Assembly: GCF_041260155.1 (NCBI RefSeq)
Contig: NC_091931.1
Coordinates: 21,799,154-21,863,153, forward strand
Source: Ptychodera flava
Lineage: Eukaryota; Hemichordata; Enteropneusta; Ptychoderidae
Reading direction: 5' to 3'
Length of the DNA: 64,000 nucleotides
In this document: positions 24,503 through 36,149 of the stretch, piece after piece
How the letters are laid out: every line of letters begins with the position of its first letter
Numbering within the stretch: position 1 is the first letter of the stretch
Program-made: the position numbers and the translations under genes
The notes under the pieces: model-generated
What the model was told of the DNA's origin: nothing
Database searches by the model: none
What the model saw: the letters and a program-made list of their open reading frames with translations, nothing else

Positions 24503-27500
24503 CGTCTTACTGTAATATTGCACACGTCAATGCATGGTTTTGTGAATGACAGATATTACCTCATTCTACTTAATGCTGGGTCATGTTTGCTGATTGACAG
24601 AGCAATGTACAACGTTTAGCGTATGTTGTCGGAGTCAATGTTACTGTTCATGAATGTTTCAAAGACACCATGCTGTGTAACTGACCTCGCAATGAATACA
24701 AAATTCTCAAAAAAAGTATGACTTTGTCTCTTACAGTCAGTTACCTTTTACACTGTCTTGTGGAGATAGCACGAGGGCTGAACAAAAATATGTAAATTTT
24801 CCTGTGTATTTTTCCTCTCAAAACTACCTTCAATTGTTGTTCATTCTGTACTATGGTATGTCAATGCAAAGTCCACCTTTATTACAGCCAACTTTTCCTC
24901 CATAATGACATTTTGAAAATCTGTACTTGAAATCTGATTGCTGTTCAAGAATTCTTCGGCGACAGGTAACCTTCCCACAAGACTAGTTCATGTCATCAAA
25001 ATGACTTTTTGGCTCTTCACTTGTGTCTGGCTGTTTTGATTTTCTTTGAAGTTTTGAACCCATTTCTGAGATTGATACTTGCTCAGTGAAAAACCCTGGA
25101 TATTTGCAAATTCACTTGTCGCAAAGTGAGTGTTCCAAATGGCTGTGGTGCCTCTTTGATGCACAACCAGCTACAGAAGTACTTGTCAGTTTTGCATGTT
25201 GCTACAGCATTTTAATCTTTTTTCCCAAATAAGTTATAAACAATGAACGCTACATGCTTGTGTCCAACCATGCCATGCTACATTATGTCAGGACTGAAGC
25301 ACCTGGTAGATTTCTAGTGTTGTTTCATTTTTGAAATTCTCCAGTATTGACAATACCAAAAAACAACAAACCCTGCACATTTGTGCTTAATCAAACAGTT
25401 ATATTTAATCAAAATTTTTACCAAGAGAGAAATAGTTAAGAGATTTTTCTTCATGATGCATTGTACTGTAAATATATATATACACATGTGCTTTAGGATA
25501 AATTAGTATATGATCTTTTCCAGATTAATCTTCAGCAAGTTTTAAAAGTTATGTAAGTACTAGTTCAGAGAGTCTATTGAGATAGATATTTTGTCTTTGT
25601 CCACAAATTAGTTTTTTTTTCTGCTAATTTTTGTCAAAATATGTTTATGTCCATTTTCATAAATGTTATATTTATGTCTGAATTCAATACCAGTGATTAA
25701 TTTTCTGTTTTAGTTTAAACAGCAGAATGTCTTGAAAAGTTCGCCGCAGATATTTTTTTTTCATATTCACTGAAATATGTAACACTGGCTGTGCTTGCAG
25801 TGTTGTGAACAGATACAAGAATTTGAAAGCACAGGTCACCAATATGAGTTCAATCTACCTGTTGTTCAGGTAAATTATTGATCTGAAATTTTAACAGGTA
25901 TATATAGTCTTCACTGAATTTTCACCAGTGAATGACAGGTATGACTTCAAAAAGGTGTGCTGGTGTTGTTCTCTTTCTTGGGTGATTATAAATTTCAGTG
26001 GTGTTTTGGATAAATGGCGATAACCTGGTAAACACTATCAGTTTCTCCATTCCATTATACCATAGTTCTTATTCAATGTGTACTTGTGTATCAAAACTAT
26101 CAAAAAAGAATTATTCAGTGGAGATATCCATGTACCTTCATTATGCAAATTTACCAGTGGGAGTGATGCAAGCCTGTCTCTTTTGGGGCCTTACAGTGCC
26201 GCGTGTGTGATATTCCCCCGAGTGTTTCTTACATGAAGGCAAACTTAGCACTGAACTTGTCATATTGACTACTAACATATGCAGGAATTTTCATAGGAGG
26301 AACATAAAATTCATTGGTACTTCATGCTAAAGCTAGCTGTACTTCTTTATCACAGACAAAAAAGTGGCAATGTGTCTTTATCAACAATTTTGTTATTTTT
26401 ATAATTATATGCTTTCCCTATGAACAGCAAAAGTTACAGAACCCCAAAGACATCAAATTTTTGTGCAAATCAAATGGGTCTTTATATTTAATCACATGCT
26501 GCCCAATGTAAAATTTTCTGAGACGTAAATTTTTTTTGTCCAATTTTTTTACTTGGACAATACAAAACTTATTAATGCTTGAAGATTTTATTGAAAGAGC
26601 ACATGGTATGAGAGAGAGAAGATGTTTTAGGTGTGAGGAATTGTGAAGATGAGTTGTTTTATGCCGACAGTACATTTTTCTTGTTAAGAAAGTGACATTT
26701 TGAGTTTTACTCTTAAAATCTTACAAAAAGTAAAAACATTCATTTGCATATATTTTTTGCTGTCAAACCTACAGTCTGCAGTCTTCATGGACTTTAACAG
26801 TTTAGATTATATTGTTTTCTCTTTTTTTGTATTTCACTGAAACTATCTGATGTGCAGATAGGGATAAATTCAATTTTTTATCACTTTTATGGAATTTTAA
26901 AAAAATATTGTCAATTTTATATATACGGATGGAATGTGAAATTTATATAATCAGAGTTGCACTGTGTAGCCAGAGTGTCTTTTAACCTTATTTTTAACCA
27001 GAGTCAAAAATCAGAGTGACAAGATTTTAATAAGTACAGTGTAGTACCAATTATGAAATATGTATTTGCTGTGCCACTTGTCTTTTTTTAAAGCGACCTA
27101 CAATGTTTTCAATACTGGTAACAAACTTTGCAATACAGCAATCAATTCGAAATGACAGAATGGTACTGAAATTAATTTATCGTATGCAGTTTAAGAGAAG
27201 ACAAAGAATCACCTTATTAATTACCTGCCCACTTTTCATACCAGTACATTGACCCATGTGAAGCTACCCTGGATCTAACCATGTAATTTAGAACAAAAGG
27301 TTAAAGCATTTGAGAAGAGGTACTCGCATCTCATTATGGCATTGCAGGTGAAGTTTTTTACTCAAGTGTTGTGGTCTTGACTACAATGGTCTTATATTGC
27401 AAAGTTAGCGGCCACCAAAAATAAAATCAGTACATAGTATGGGAGTTGTACAATGGATTGTGAATAATTTATGTTGAATTTAGGGCAGTTTTACAGTGAA

Positions 27501-28419
27501 CCCAACAATCAAAAACCAGTCTTGACTCTCCGTACCCCGCCAATTTTGGGAAATTTATCTATTTATCATCAGTTTTTGTAGTATTTAAAATAACGTTTTG
27601 ATTCATACTCTAGCAAAATGATAGTTTGCCTTGATAACATTTTGGCCTTTACATCATTTGATAACATCACAATTGAAGTTATGGGGATGTTTACTCTGGA
27701 ATGATTTTATGAAATGTAAAAAAAAGGCTTCGATCATGAAAAGCCGTGTGTGTGTATAGATACCTACCCCTCATGACCTTTGGCATTTTCATGTGATGTT
27801 ATATCCCCTTAAGGTCCATTTTGAAAATACACAACATTTCAGAGTTTGTGTACATTGATTTTTTTATAAGCTTAACTTTTTATGTGTACTGTAGTCTTCT
27901 TTTTTATTTTCAACTTTCAGAACTTTCAAAAATTATTTTTTACGTTTTATTTTTTTAGCGGTACTATGCCATTGGACTTTGATCGACTCACATACGTTCC
28001 TATGTCTGTGGTGAATAAACTTATTAATATCTCACACTTGAGCTTGTCGTCTTTTTAATTTGCCCTTGACATCATTTCATCATATTAGTTATGGACCTTT
28101 TAGGGTCTATGGTAATTGCAGCATAGGCAAGTAGTTACATAGATACTGGTAGATATGGGTTATTTTGAATGCCTGGAACAAGGAAGGAAAGCACTGTCAC
28201 CTTGAGCTACTTGAAGGACAGTGGAAAATCTTTCAGTTTTCAAGTCCGATAACACTTCCATGGCACATATGGGAATGCCCAGGCAATCCTGTAGACAGGA
28301 GAAAATATAGACACCAAGATATTTACCAGTCAGGGACTGACCATGCTAAACCTGTTGAGTAAGATCCATTAGGAGAAAGACTAAAGTTTGGCATGAGTTG
28401 TGGGACTTTCTGTGATTGA

Positions 28420-28740
28420 AGGTAGTGTGTGCCTTGAAATTAAAAGTTGAAAGTTTTCCACGGACTTCCCAATAAGAATCTGATTCCATTTGGCAATCAT
28501 GGAAAAATATCAAGCAGAGGGTCACCATGCAAAATTTGGTACAAGAGAAACAAGTTACCCTATATTTACTGACACTTGAAGTTCAAAATGGCTACCATTT
28601 CTGTGTGTGTGTGTGTGTGTGAAAAGTAAAATGTTCAATTTCACAAACATACGCTTTTGTAACAGGTGTAAGTGGCAGACCAAAAAATTATTGTGAAAGT
28701 TTGAGAGTCCAAATATCTGTCCCCGAGGTCACGTGCACTC
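28420..28740 (-). mobile_element. MITE family A copy, reverse orientation
   Basis: Begins AGGTAGTGTGTGCCTTGAAA and contains GGGTCACCATGCAAAATTTGG, AAATGGCTACCATTTCTGTG and AATATCTGTCCCCGAGG, the inverse of the family landmarks. A short (GT)n run at about 28604-28621 lies inside. Divergence suggests an old copy. Confidence 0.65.
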
Positions 28741-28744
28741 AGCC

Positions 28745-30473
28745 TGCAAACAAAAACTTTCAGTGATCGAGTAGATCACATATGTTTTCCGTAGCATAAT
28801 GATATTATATGTAGTTTGTGTGAACTTGTGCTAGCAAATCATAACTGACCTGAACACTCTCACCTAACCCTAAATTTAATGGATTTTACTTGTCATGGGC
28901 ACGCTTCAATTATCTACGGCACCTACATCCTCTCACCTATATCCTACACTGGATACTGACATAACTATCTGAACTTTTCTTCCTGCATCTGTGAGATGTG
29001 TACAATTTCTTACACCAGTGGATTGTACTAAACCAATATCCTCCAAAAGAAAGAAGAGAAAAGCATCATCTGCATGCGTATTTTACTTCCTTTTACCGAA
29101 AAAGGAAATGGTTCAATCGCCTGAATCAAAACTGTATTGCTTCTCAGACATTCAGCCTATCAAATGATACAAAATGCTTGTATGACTGCATAATGCAAGC
29201 CGTGAAAAGTTGAAATTGATCAACTATTGAACACCATTAGAGAAAGTTGATCAGAAGTTCCATTGGGCTAGACTGAAGATTAGTGGACACAAAGTATTTT
29301 TGTTTGAATTGTGAGTAACCTAAGAAGTCCTTTCATACTATTACTTTTATTTAGTTGAACCCCTTTCACATGGTAATGAAATTTTTTAAGTTCGCGACCA
29401 AATGTGTCTCCATTAATCATCAGTCGTTCCCTAGTTTACACAAATCCTAGTTTTCTTCTTCACGTTCACCTCCGTTAACCTGTCGCGACACTAGCAGCTT
29501 GTTTTCCTGGGCCCCTCAGTAATCTACAGGATTTGCTTTCTACAACGCTAGGTGGCGCTCTAGGATAGCTCGCCGACGTTTGTGTACGGTGTAATGACAA
29601 GAATGAGTTCAGGCGTATCCTTTGCCTTCAAGTCTCACCGAGCTTGAAAATTACATATCTTTTTTCTTTCTGTCACGCTCTTTTCTGGATTACATCGTTG
29701 TATATTATCGCTCACTTTTTACTTGTGCTTATGCAGCAGGCACGTTACAAGTTATGCCTAAAGTAGTTGACATACCTGATGCCAAAGTTTCATGTCATGA
29801 ATAAATATTAACTTACAAACGTAAATAACTTTCTGAGAAACCAGGAAAAAGCATGCAGACGGGTTTTCCTCGAGAATTTCACCACTAAGTGCGTCTTGCA
29901 ATGGTTAGCTGGAAGGCGACGCTATTCACTGCCTGTGCCGATGGGTTGTGCAGTATCAAATAATTCCATTGGTTTGTTCGCGGTATTTTCTTGAAACCAT
30001 CACAATTTTTTTCTAATGAAAGGTCATTTTGATAAAAAAATATTCAAAGAGTTGCGTCGATTGCGAAAGTCCAAGTTAAATGGTAAGCTTATTCCTTTCT
30101 GTACAAAAGAACCTGAAAAAGGTGACTCACAGTTTTTCTCTGCGCTTTCGATAAATATATGATTGTGTACCTTTAGTGCGTGGTCAAACTAAGACAACAA
30201 CACTGTTTTTCTCATAATATTTCCACTATACCCTTCATTCTATGCAGTTATATAGAAAATGACGATAGTTTTACTTTTGCATAGCTGTCCACTTTGAACC
30301 AACTGGAAGCGCGGAACATAATCACGTGATGTTTATTATGACGTCGCTGCTTTGACGAACGAACGATGGAATTTTCTTCCGTACTACTCGCTGTTGAACT
30401 GAAGTTTGTGGTAGGAACGTAAACTCACGCCTTTTTTTCCTGGTGAAAACGTAATTCCATTCTGATATCCATC
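28745..30473. other. Gene-free stretch and promoter region of the small secreted-protein gene
   Basis: No exon recognised from 28745. Just before the next gene, TCACGTGAT (an E-box) lies at about 30322 and TGACGTCG (CRE-like) at about 30338, roughly 140-150 bp upstream of the start codon, in a locally GC-richer stretch; these could be promoter elements. The motif AGGTGGCGC at 29550-29558 resembles a CTCF core. Confidence 0.35.
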
Positions 30474-31046
30474 ATGATTGTCACAGTTTGGTTGTTTTTC
30501 GCTCAAATTTTGCCTTCGGTGGTGAACAAAGTTTCATCCGGCGACAGGTAGGTTGCAAAACTTTCGCAGAGCGAGTTGATTGAAAAGTGCTTCCACGGAA
30601 GCCAAACACCGACTAGCTGTGTGAAATCGTTGTTCCGAACTTGGCAATATTTTGATGAATAGCATGAAATCACACCACTACATTTTCGTTACGCATCTAC
30701 ACCGTATCAAGGATTCTTTTTGGCGGTTGACAGGGTTACTCTCGAAGAGAAGCGAAGTGTCCACGATGAAATTGTGGAGATGAAGAAAGCCAAGAGCAAG
30801 GAAACGGTCATCGAAGCGCTGACTCAAAGAAGCAAGGAGGAACTCTCGGCCATGGTGCTAGACCAAGATGACGTCATCGATGACATCCAAGAACAACTCG
30901 ACCGTGAAAGTGACAGAAGCAAGAAACTGAAACATGAAATTGAAGATCTGAAGACAAAACATTCTTACGAATACATTCCAAAGGAACTCGAGAGAGTCAA
31001 ATCGTACGAGCCTCGAAAGGAAGGCGGGGCAAGCGTTTTCTACTAA
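30474..31046 (+). CDS. Small secreted or ER-lumenal coiled-coil protein, unrecognised
   Basis: Two exons: 30474-30547 (24 codons plus 2 bases, donor GTAGGT) and 30734-31046 (acceptor GACAG), joining in frame as ..SSGD-R-VTLEE... The ~128-residue product starts MIVTVWLFFAQILPSVVNK, a good signal peptide (hydrophobic residues 2-17), followed by a highly charged Lys/Glu/Asp-rich helix (about 30-110) with heptad-like spacing, for example VIDDIQEQLDRESDRSKKL, and the C-terminus KEGGASVFY. There is no cysteine and no second membrane segment. I do not recognise the family. Secretion or ER residence is inferred from the signal peptide only; no KDEL-type tail. A MITE starts 13 bp after the stop. Confidence 0.7.
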
Positions 31047-31059
31047 ACGCTCGAGTTAA

Positions 31060-31391
31060 AGGTAGAACGCGCCTCGGAGACAGTTTTCCTGACGCTGGAG
31101 TTTTTACTGATCTGATCTGCTGCCAGTGTAAACTCATTTTGATACCTGTTGAACAAATGAAGTTGTCACAGTCATTAGTTGTGAAAACCGAAATTTAAAT
31201 TTTTTCCATAGATAGAGTTAACGCTAAGAATGACGACCATTTTTGACTATCAAAAGTCAGGTAATTTGTGTCTCTCAACCCAAAATTTGTGGGGCGACAC
31301 CTGGTTTTTTATTATTATGAGAATGGTTTGATGTTTCCTTTTGGAAAGTATGAGGAAAAGTTTAAATTCCAGTTACGAGGTGCCTATTACC
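31060..31391 (+). mobile_element. MITE family A copy with intact TTAA flanks, in a probable 3' UTR
   Basis: Starts AGGTAGAACGCGCCTCGG and ends CGAGGTGCCTATTACC, with TTAA on both sides (31056-31059 and 31392-31395). Contains ATAGAGTTAACGCTAAGAAT and GTAATTTGTGTCTCTCAAC, matching other copies. It gives the clearest view of the family ends. Its position, 13 bp after the stop codon of the small secreted-protein gene, puts it in that gene's 3' UTR if transcription continues. Confidence 0.8.
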
Positions 31392-31395
31392 TTAA

Positions 31396-34066
31396 GCTTA
31401 TGTGATCAGCCGATATCAATTTTTGATATCATTGTGACACTTTCGTTGTCAATGTTAAACATAAAACTCGTATAACATTGTTGTCTGAGTATTCTGTGTA
31501 CTTTCCAGTATATTTTGATCGTCTTTTCAAAGTTAGTCATGAGTGGTGCAAAAACAACTCTCGTGCATCAGGTTGTGAGTCCCCTGTACTGAAGGGTTGT
31601 ACTGAAGGTGCCGTGAATTTCGAGAATGAATGAAAATAATTGCTGAGTCAGCAATTTTTCTCTGACAAGTTTTTCCAACGACGCGGCGCGACACGTACAC
31701 ATGTGTACTGAAGTTTCAAAGTTAAACACACAAAACATAACATCTTACTAGACCCTTTGATTTAATGTTTTCAAACTGAGCTATCGTATGGGAAAACAAA
31801 ATGAAAACGACATTTGTGGACATGGATTTCTTATCAATACCTTGGGAAGCGTCAAATTGACCAAACGTCTATCGTGTGTACATTATTCTCAAGGCAAATT
31901 TACATATTTTGTTTTTTGAAATTTTTTAAAACATGTTAATCAACAGCGCTAGCACACACTTTTGTCTTTATTTACACCAGGATAACACGAAGGACAAACT
32001 AAACTTTTTGAATCGGTGTTCATCGAGAAACTTGTGCTACGACTCGTGAAACTGTCATACTGTACACTAATTTGAAAAAAGTCTGCAAATGCATGTTTCA
32101 AATTTATTATTTATGATACAATTTAATTTTAAAGCGGTAGCGTAAAAACTACCATTTTTCCGATTTAAATCTCGTTTCGATTTTGGTTTTGCGAAGTGCC
32201 ACACGGTTTCATAAGTTGTTTTATAGGGAAAGTTTAATTTATCCACGAATGAAACTGGATCGAAAGCAGATATGTGCATCGCCAACCTGTAACGTCATGT
32301 GTACATAGCTGTAAATAATTGAAGTAAACGAAAATAATATACAAGGGAAATGTTATGAAAAACAGACGACGTGAAAAAAGCGAAAACGACATTATGTCAA
32401 TAGTGAAATTAACTATAAGAATGCATTCAAGGCCTATCCCTTATCTACAAGACTTAAAAATTTAGCCGCAAAGTAAATTTAAATTTTCTTTATTATCTAC
32501 AAATAATATACGAAGTAACTATTTATAAGACAAGTAGCATTTCAGTTGCACGAAGTTTTTAATCTCACTTACACTTATTGTACAAGCTTGTCACGTCGAG
32601 GTAATGGAATCTGTTACTGGGTCTTTTGACGATTTTTACGGCCAATGCTATGCTAAAGTGCGCCCTCTACATTCAGTTGTGCATACAACTCCAGACCATG
32701 AATATTCTGGGGGGAAAGCAAGGATCCGATACAATACTGCAAACACATGCAAAAGCAAGTTTATTCTTCGAATTGGCATTTTTGCTTAGTGTACATTTAA
32801 CAACTTAATGTATCCAGTCATTAATTTCTGAACACTTACTGCACAAATAAAATAATCATGTTATATTGCATTGACGCATATCCTAGTTAATATAATGTAT
32901 GGAACTAAATACGGGCATTGAGTTACTGGAAACGCTAATTAGAATACCGCACTTGGTACACACTCTCTCCTGACACAATCCTGTCGACTGTGTGGCATGA
33001 TTTGAATGCAAACATCACATCCGACTTGTTTAAGGTTCTTTAAGTATTTCAGAGAAATCGCACAGTGTTGGTTTGTGGACTTTGTTGAGGCAGGAACTTG
33101 TCTTGCAACCCCCGGTTGTGGCACTCACAGGCTAAGGCCAATCAAATATGATATGATATGATGTCATATGACATAAATCAAACTCGGCCAGCTTCTCTTT
33201 ATAACTACCATAATCTTTTACAGTCGCTCTCACTTTCTATCAAAAGTTTAGTTAATCATACATTCTTAAAAACGAAGAGTTTTTTAATGGTTTTGCGTCT
33301 ATTACCCCAGGAAACTATTTTCGTTTTTGAATCCAGAAGTTGCCATGCAGTTTTTGCATGGGAGAAGTGCCAAATGCAGTATATATGCTTTGGACTCGCA
33401 GTGAACGGCTGTGTCAAGTGTGATCCGTAGACGTTCAGTGACTTTTCCATGTACTGCAGGGCGGAAGCCTAAAAAAACTCAACCCTGTTCAACCCACTTT
33501 GTGATTTTTCAAGTAGTGCAGAACGGAAAGGAAGCTGGACCCTGATCAAATACCACACTGATTTTATTAACAATATTAACATTTCATGAGCTCACATTGT
33601 CACAAGCTTGATTAGTTGATTTATCACCAAAGATGACAAATGCCTTTCACTTCCAGTAGTGAATCAAACTTTCAAAAACGTCAACTGCATATTCGGATAG
33701 AAGCAGAACTGTCCTGTTGGTTGGGTTACAGATAAAAGTACAATTCACAGAACACACATCATGAAATAATATGATCCCTGTACTATTTTCACTGCAGGTA
33801 AAACCACAAAAATGTAAATTTCCAGCATTCGATTTCAAAGTTACACTTTTATTCTTGTAATCTTAGTATCCTTTAGTCACATATTCAAGATTGAATTTCC
33901 TCCGATCTCAGGATGATAAAATAAATACAAAATCGAACAAAAACAAAGCAACTTTGTTCATCTTCAAAGGAAAAGACGACGGATTGTTGTTCGTCAACTC
34001 ATTCCTGCATTTTTTTCTGTTTCAAAGGATAAAGTTTCTGACTGTGTGATTGTGTGTAACGTGGTC
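31396..34066. other. Gene-free stretch
   Basis: AT-rich, no exon recognised. Candidate AATAAA hexamers (for example about 32847) could serve the upstream gene. AGAGGGCGC (minus strand, 32660-32668) resembles a CTCF core. A short ATGATATGATATGATG repeat lies near 33150. Confidence 0.5.
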
Positions 34067-34069
34067 TAA

Positions 34070-35415
34070 GGGACTGGTCAGTTTCTTCGGCCTGGGGGGG
34101 TGGATTCATGGGGGGTCACCCTGTTTTTGACTTTGGTGATAGGGGGGTCACCATGTTATTGAAATGCCCAATAGGGGGGGGGGTCAGTGTGTTTTTGAAT
34201 TTCAACACAGGCTCATCATTGCCTAAAATGCATCGTGTCAGCCACTAATTTCATCATTCAGTTGTATTTTTCGGCGCGCCCTTCGGGCACATAACTTTAA
34301 TAATCAGACATATTTTCAGCACGCCCAATTTTAACATATCAGGCATACATATATCAGAGATATCTGTATGTTCAATATTTTTCAGCGTGCTCTTCGAGCA
34401 CATTACTTTAATATATCAGACATTTTTCAGCACGCCCTTCCTGTGCATGACTTTAATATACAAGACATATATATCAGAGGTATCAGGATGTTTCATATTT
34501 TTCTCCGCGCCCTTCGGGCGCCATACTTTTATAAATCAGATATATATGCCAGAGATATCTTGATGTTTGCTAAGTGAAAGTGTACCGTTATGAAATCTGC
34601 ATTTCATATGAAAAGCATGACAAATTCCTGATACTTTTCTGTTCTCTGTATGAGAATTCAGTATGAGAAAGCAACATGTAGCACAAATATTTCACAATAT
34701 ATATTTGATAAAGTGACTTATTTTAGAGATAGAAAAATGACAAGATATCTTTCGTTGTCATTGATGCGACGTGATCTGTTTTCCTTTGTGTCTCAGGTTT
34801 TCTGTAGAAAGGTGCTTTTTTATGACCTAAATAACAGTTAAAAAGGCAGTTTTTGTCATTATTAGCTGTGCTTTTATGGTTTCAATGTTACAAGAAAAGG
34901 TCATCTCAGACACTGCACACATCAGATTTAGCTAAAATGCCTCTCTATGGCTCCTTAGGAGATTTAATTGGATGGCTGGCAAGTCTTAACACCAATCAAA
35001 ATTTTTGATTTACTGCTTTTTCCTCTTTGATATTAATGATTGACATCCATTTCTGTTCAGGACATCTGGTTAAGCATAGAAAATGTGAAATACATTCACA
35101 ACTCATTCAAAATGTACTGTATTCAAACTTCAAGATTGACACTTTGAAATTCCTATCTTACAACTGACATGTCAACAATTTCATTAAAACACAGAATGAC
35201 TGTTAAAATATAAATGTATGTAAATATATATATATATATTTCATGTCCACCTTTTGTTTTACTGTTGTCGCGGGGGGGGGTCACCCTGTTTTCGAAATTT
35301 GGGATAGGGGGGTCACCCTGTTTTCAAAATTTGGAATAGGGGGGTCAGCCACTTTTTGACGTCGGCAAAAAATAATCCACCGGCCCCCCTCCGGCCGAAG
35401 AAACTGACCAGTCCC
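34070..35415. mobile_element. TAA-flanked (Harbinger-like) non-autonomous element, 1.35 kb
   Basis: Both ends, read inward, begin GGGACTGGTCAGTTTCTTCG and continue GCC then a G-rich run; TAA flanks each side (34067-34069 and 35416-35418). The first eight bases match the element at 7843-10152. Subterminal GGGGGGTCACCCTGTTTT motifs occur two or three times near each end, in the same orientation. About 34266-34570 is an irregular tandem array with repeated GCGCCCTTCGGGC-type palindromes and ATCAGACAT/ATCAGAGATATC units. A TA run sits at about 35226-35241. No transposase. Confidence 0.8.
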
Positions 35416-35418
35416 TAA

Positions 35419-36149
35419 GTCTTGCAAAAAATTCACAGACACGGTTGCTGTAAACTTTAGAGGTATCGCGAGTGCGCATAGGCGACTGAGAGGAAAGGTA
35501 CATGCATATACTAGGTAGGGGGTGAGATCGAGAACGTTGACCTCTGTATTTTAACAAAATACGCAACACAATCTAAACACCACTATCATTCTACACACAG
35601 AAAATAGAAGAAAGAGAAGGCCAAACATAAACAAACAGACATGCTAAAAACAACGAAAAAAATGATTGCCGGAGTCGCTGTGCTTTGTCTTTATTGATTA
35701 CAACAAATTAAAATTTTTGGACTCTTTTCATTTATTTCCACTTTCACACTTTGAATAAATATTAAAGTTTAGGTTTACGATTTCCGGTTTGCGAAGCCAT
35801 GATTTGAATTACTTAATAAGAGTATGAGCCCATCCATACCGGTCAAGAGGCTCGATCACAGTGTCACCTCGAGCACAAATGATGCAATCGTCATACTCCC
35901 TCCTCATGCATTCATAGCCTCACCATATCGACACGCCCTCTTTGTTGTCTAGAGAATTCATGGTGCATTGTGGGTAAATGACGTTTAGGTATTTAACACA
36001 AAGAAACTGCCCGGATGCATGACGTCACACTCCACAACGGGTTTTCTGAGTAATAGAGGAGAGATAGAAGGAAATTCACGTATTTTATTTGTAATTTACA
36101 CATCAACTGGGCCATAATTTAGAAGTTTTAAGGTTTGGTTTACTTCACA
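35419..36149 (+). other. Upstream region of UBE2
   Basis: No exon recognised. The part nearest the gene holds the promoter; a consensus CRE is listed separately. An A/T-rich stretch with no TATA box at an obvious place precedes the start codon. Confidence 0.5.
36020..36027. promoter_or_regulatory. Consensus CRE (ATF/CREB site) upstream of UBE2
   Basis: Perfect palindrome TGACGTCA 122 bp upstream of the UBE2 start codon. Such sites near a housekeeping-gene start often bind CREB/ATF factors; binding here is inferred. Confidence 0.45.

Larger units (their letters stand above)
22794..28160 (+). other. ANKRD10 3' UTR and downstream non-coding DNA
   Basis: No exon or RNA gene recognised in 5.4 kb. 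AT-rich, with several AATAAA-type hexamers (for example at about 28014-28019, AATAAA followed within 40 bp by a GT/T-rich stretch) that could end a long ANKRD10 3' UTR, but which one is used cannot be told from sequence. Contains a dispersed ~150 bp repeat and a fold-back element described separately. Confidence 0.5.
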
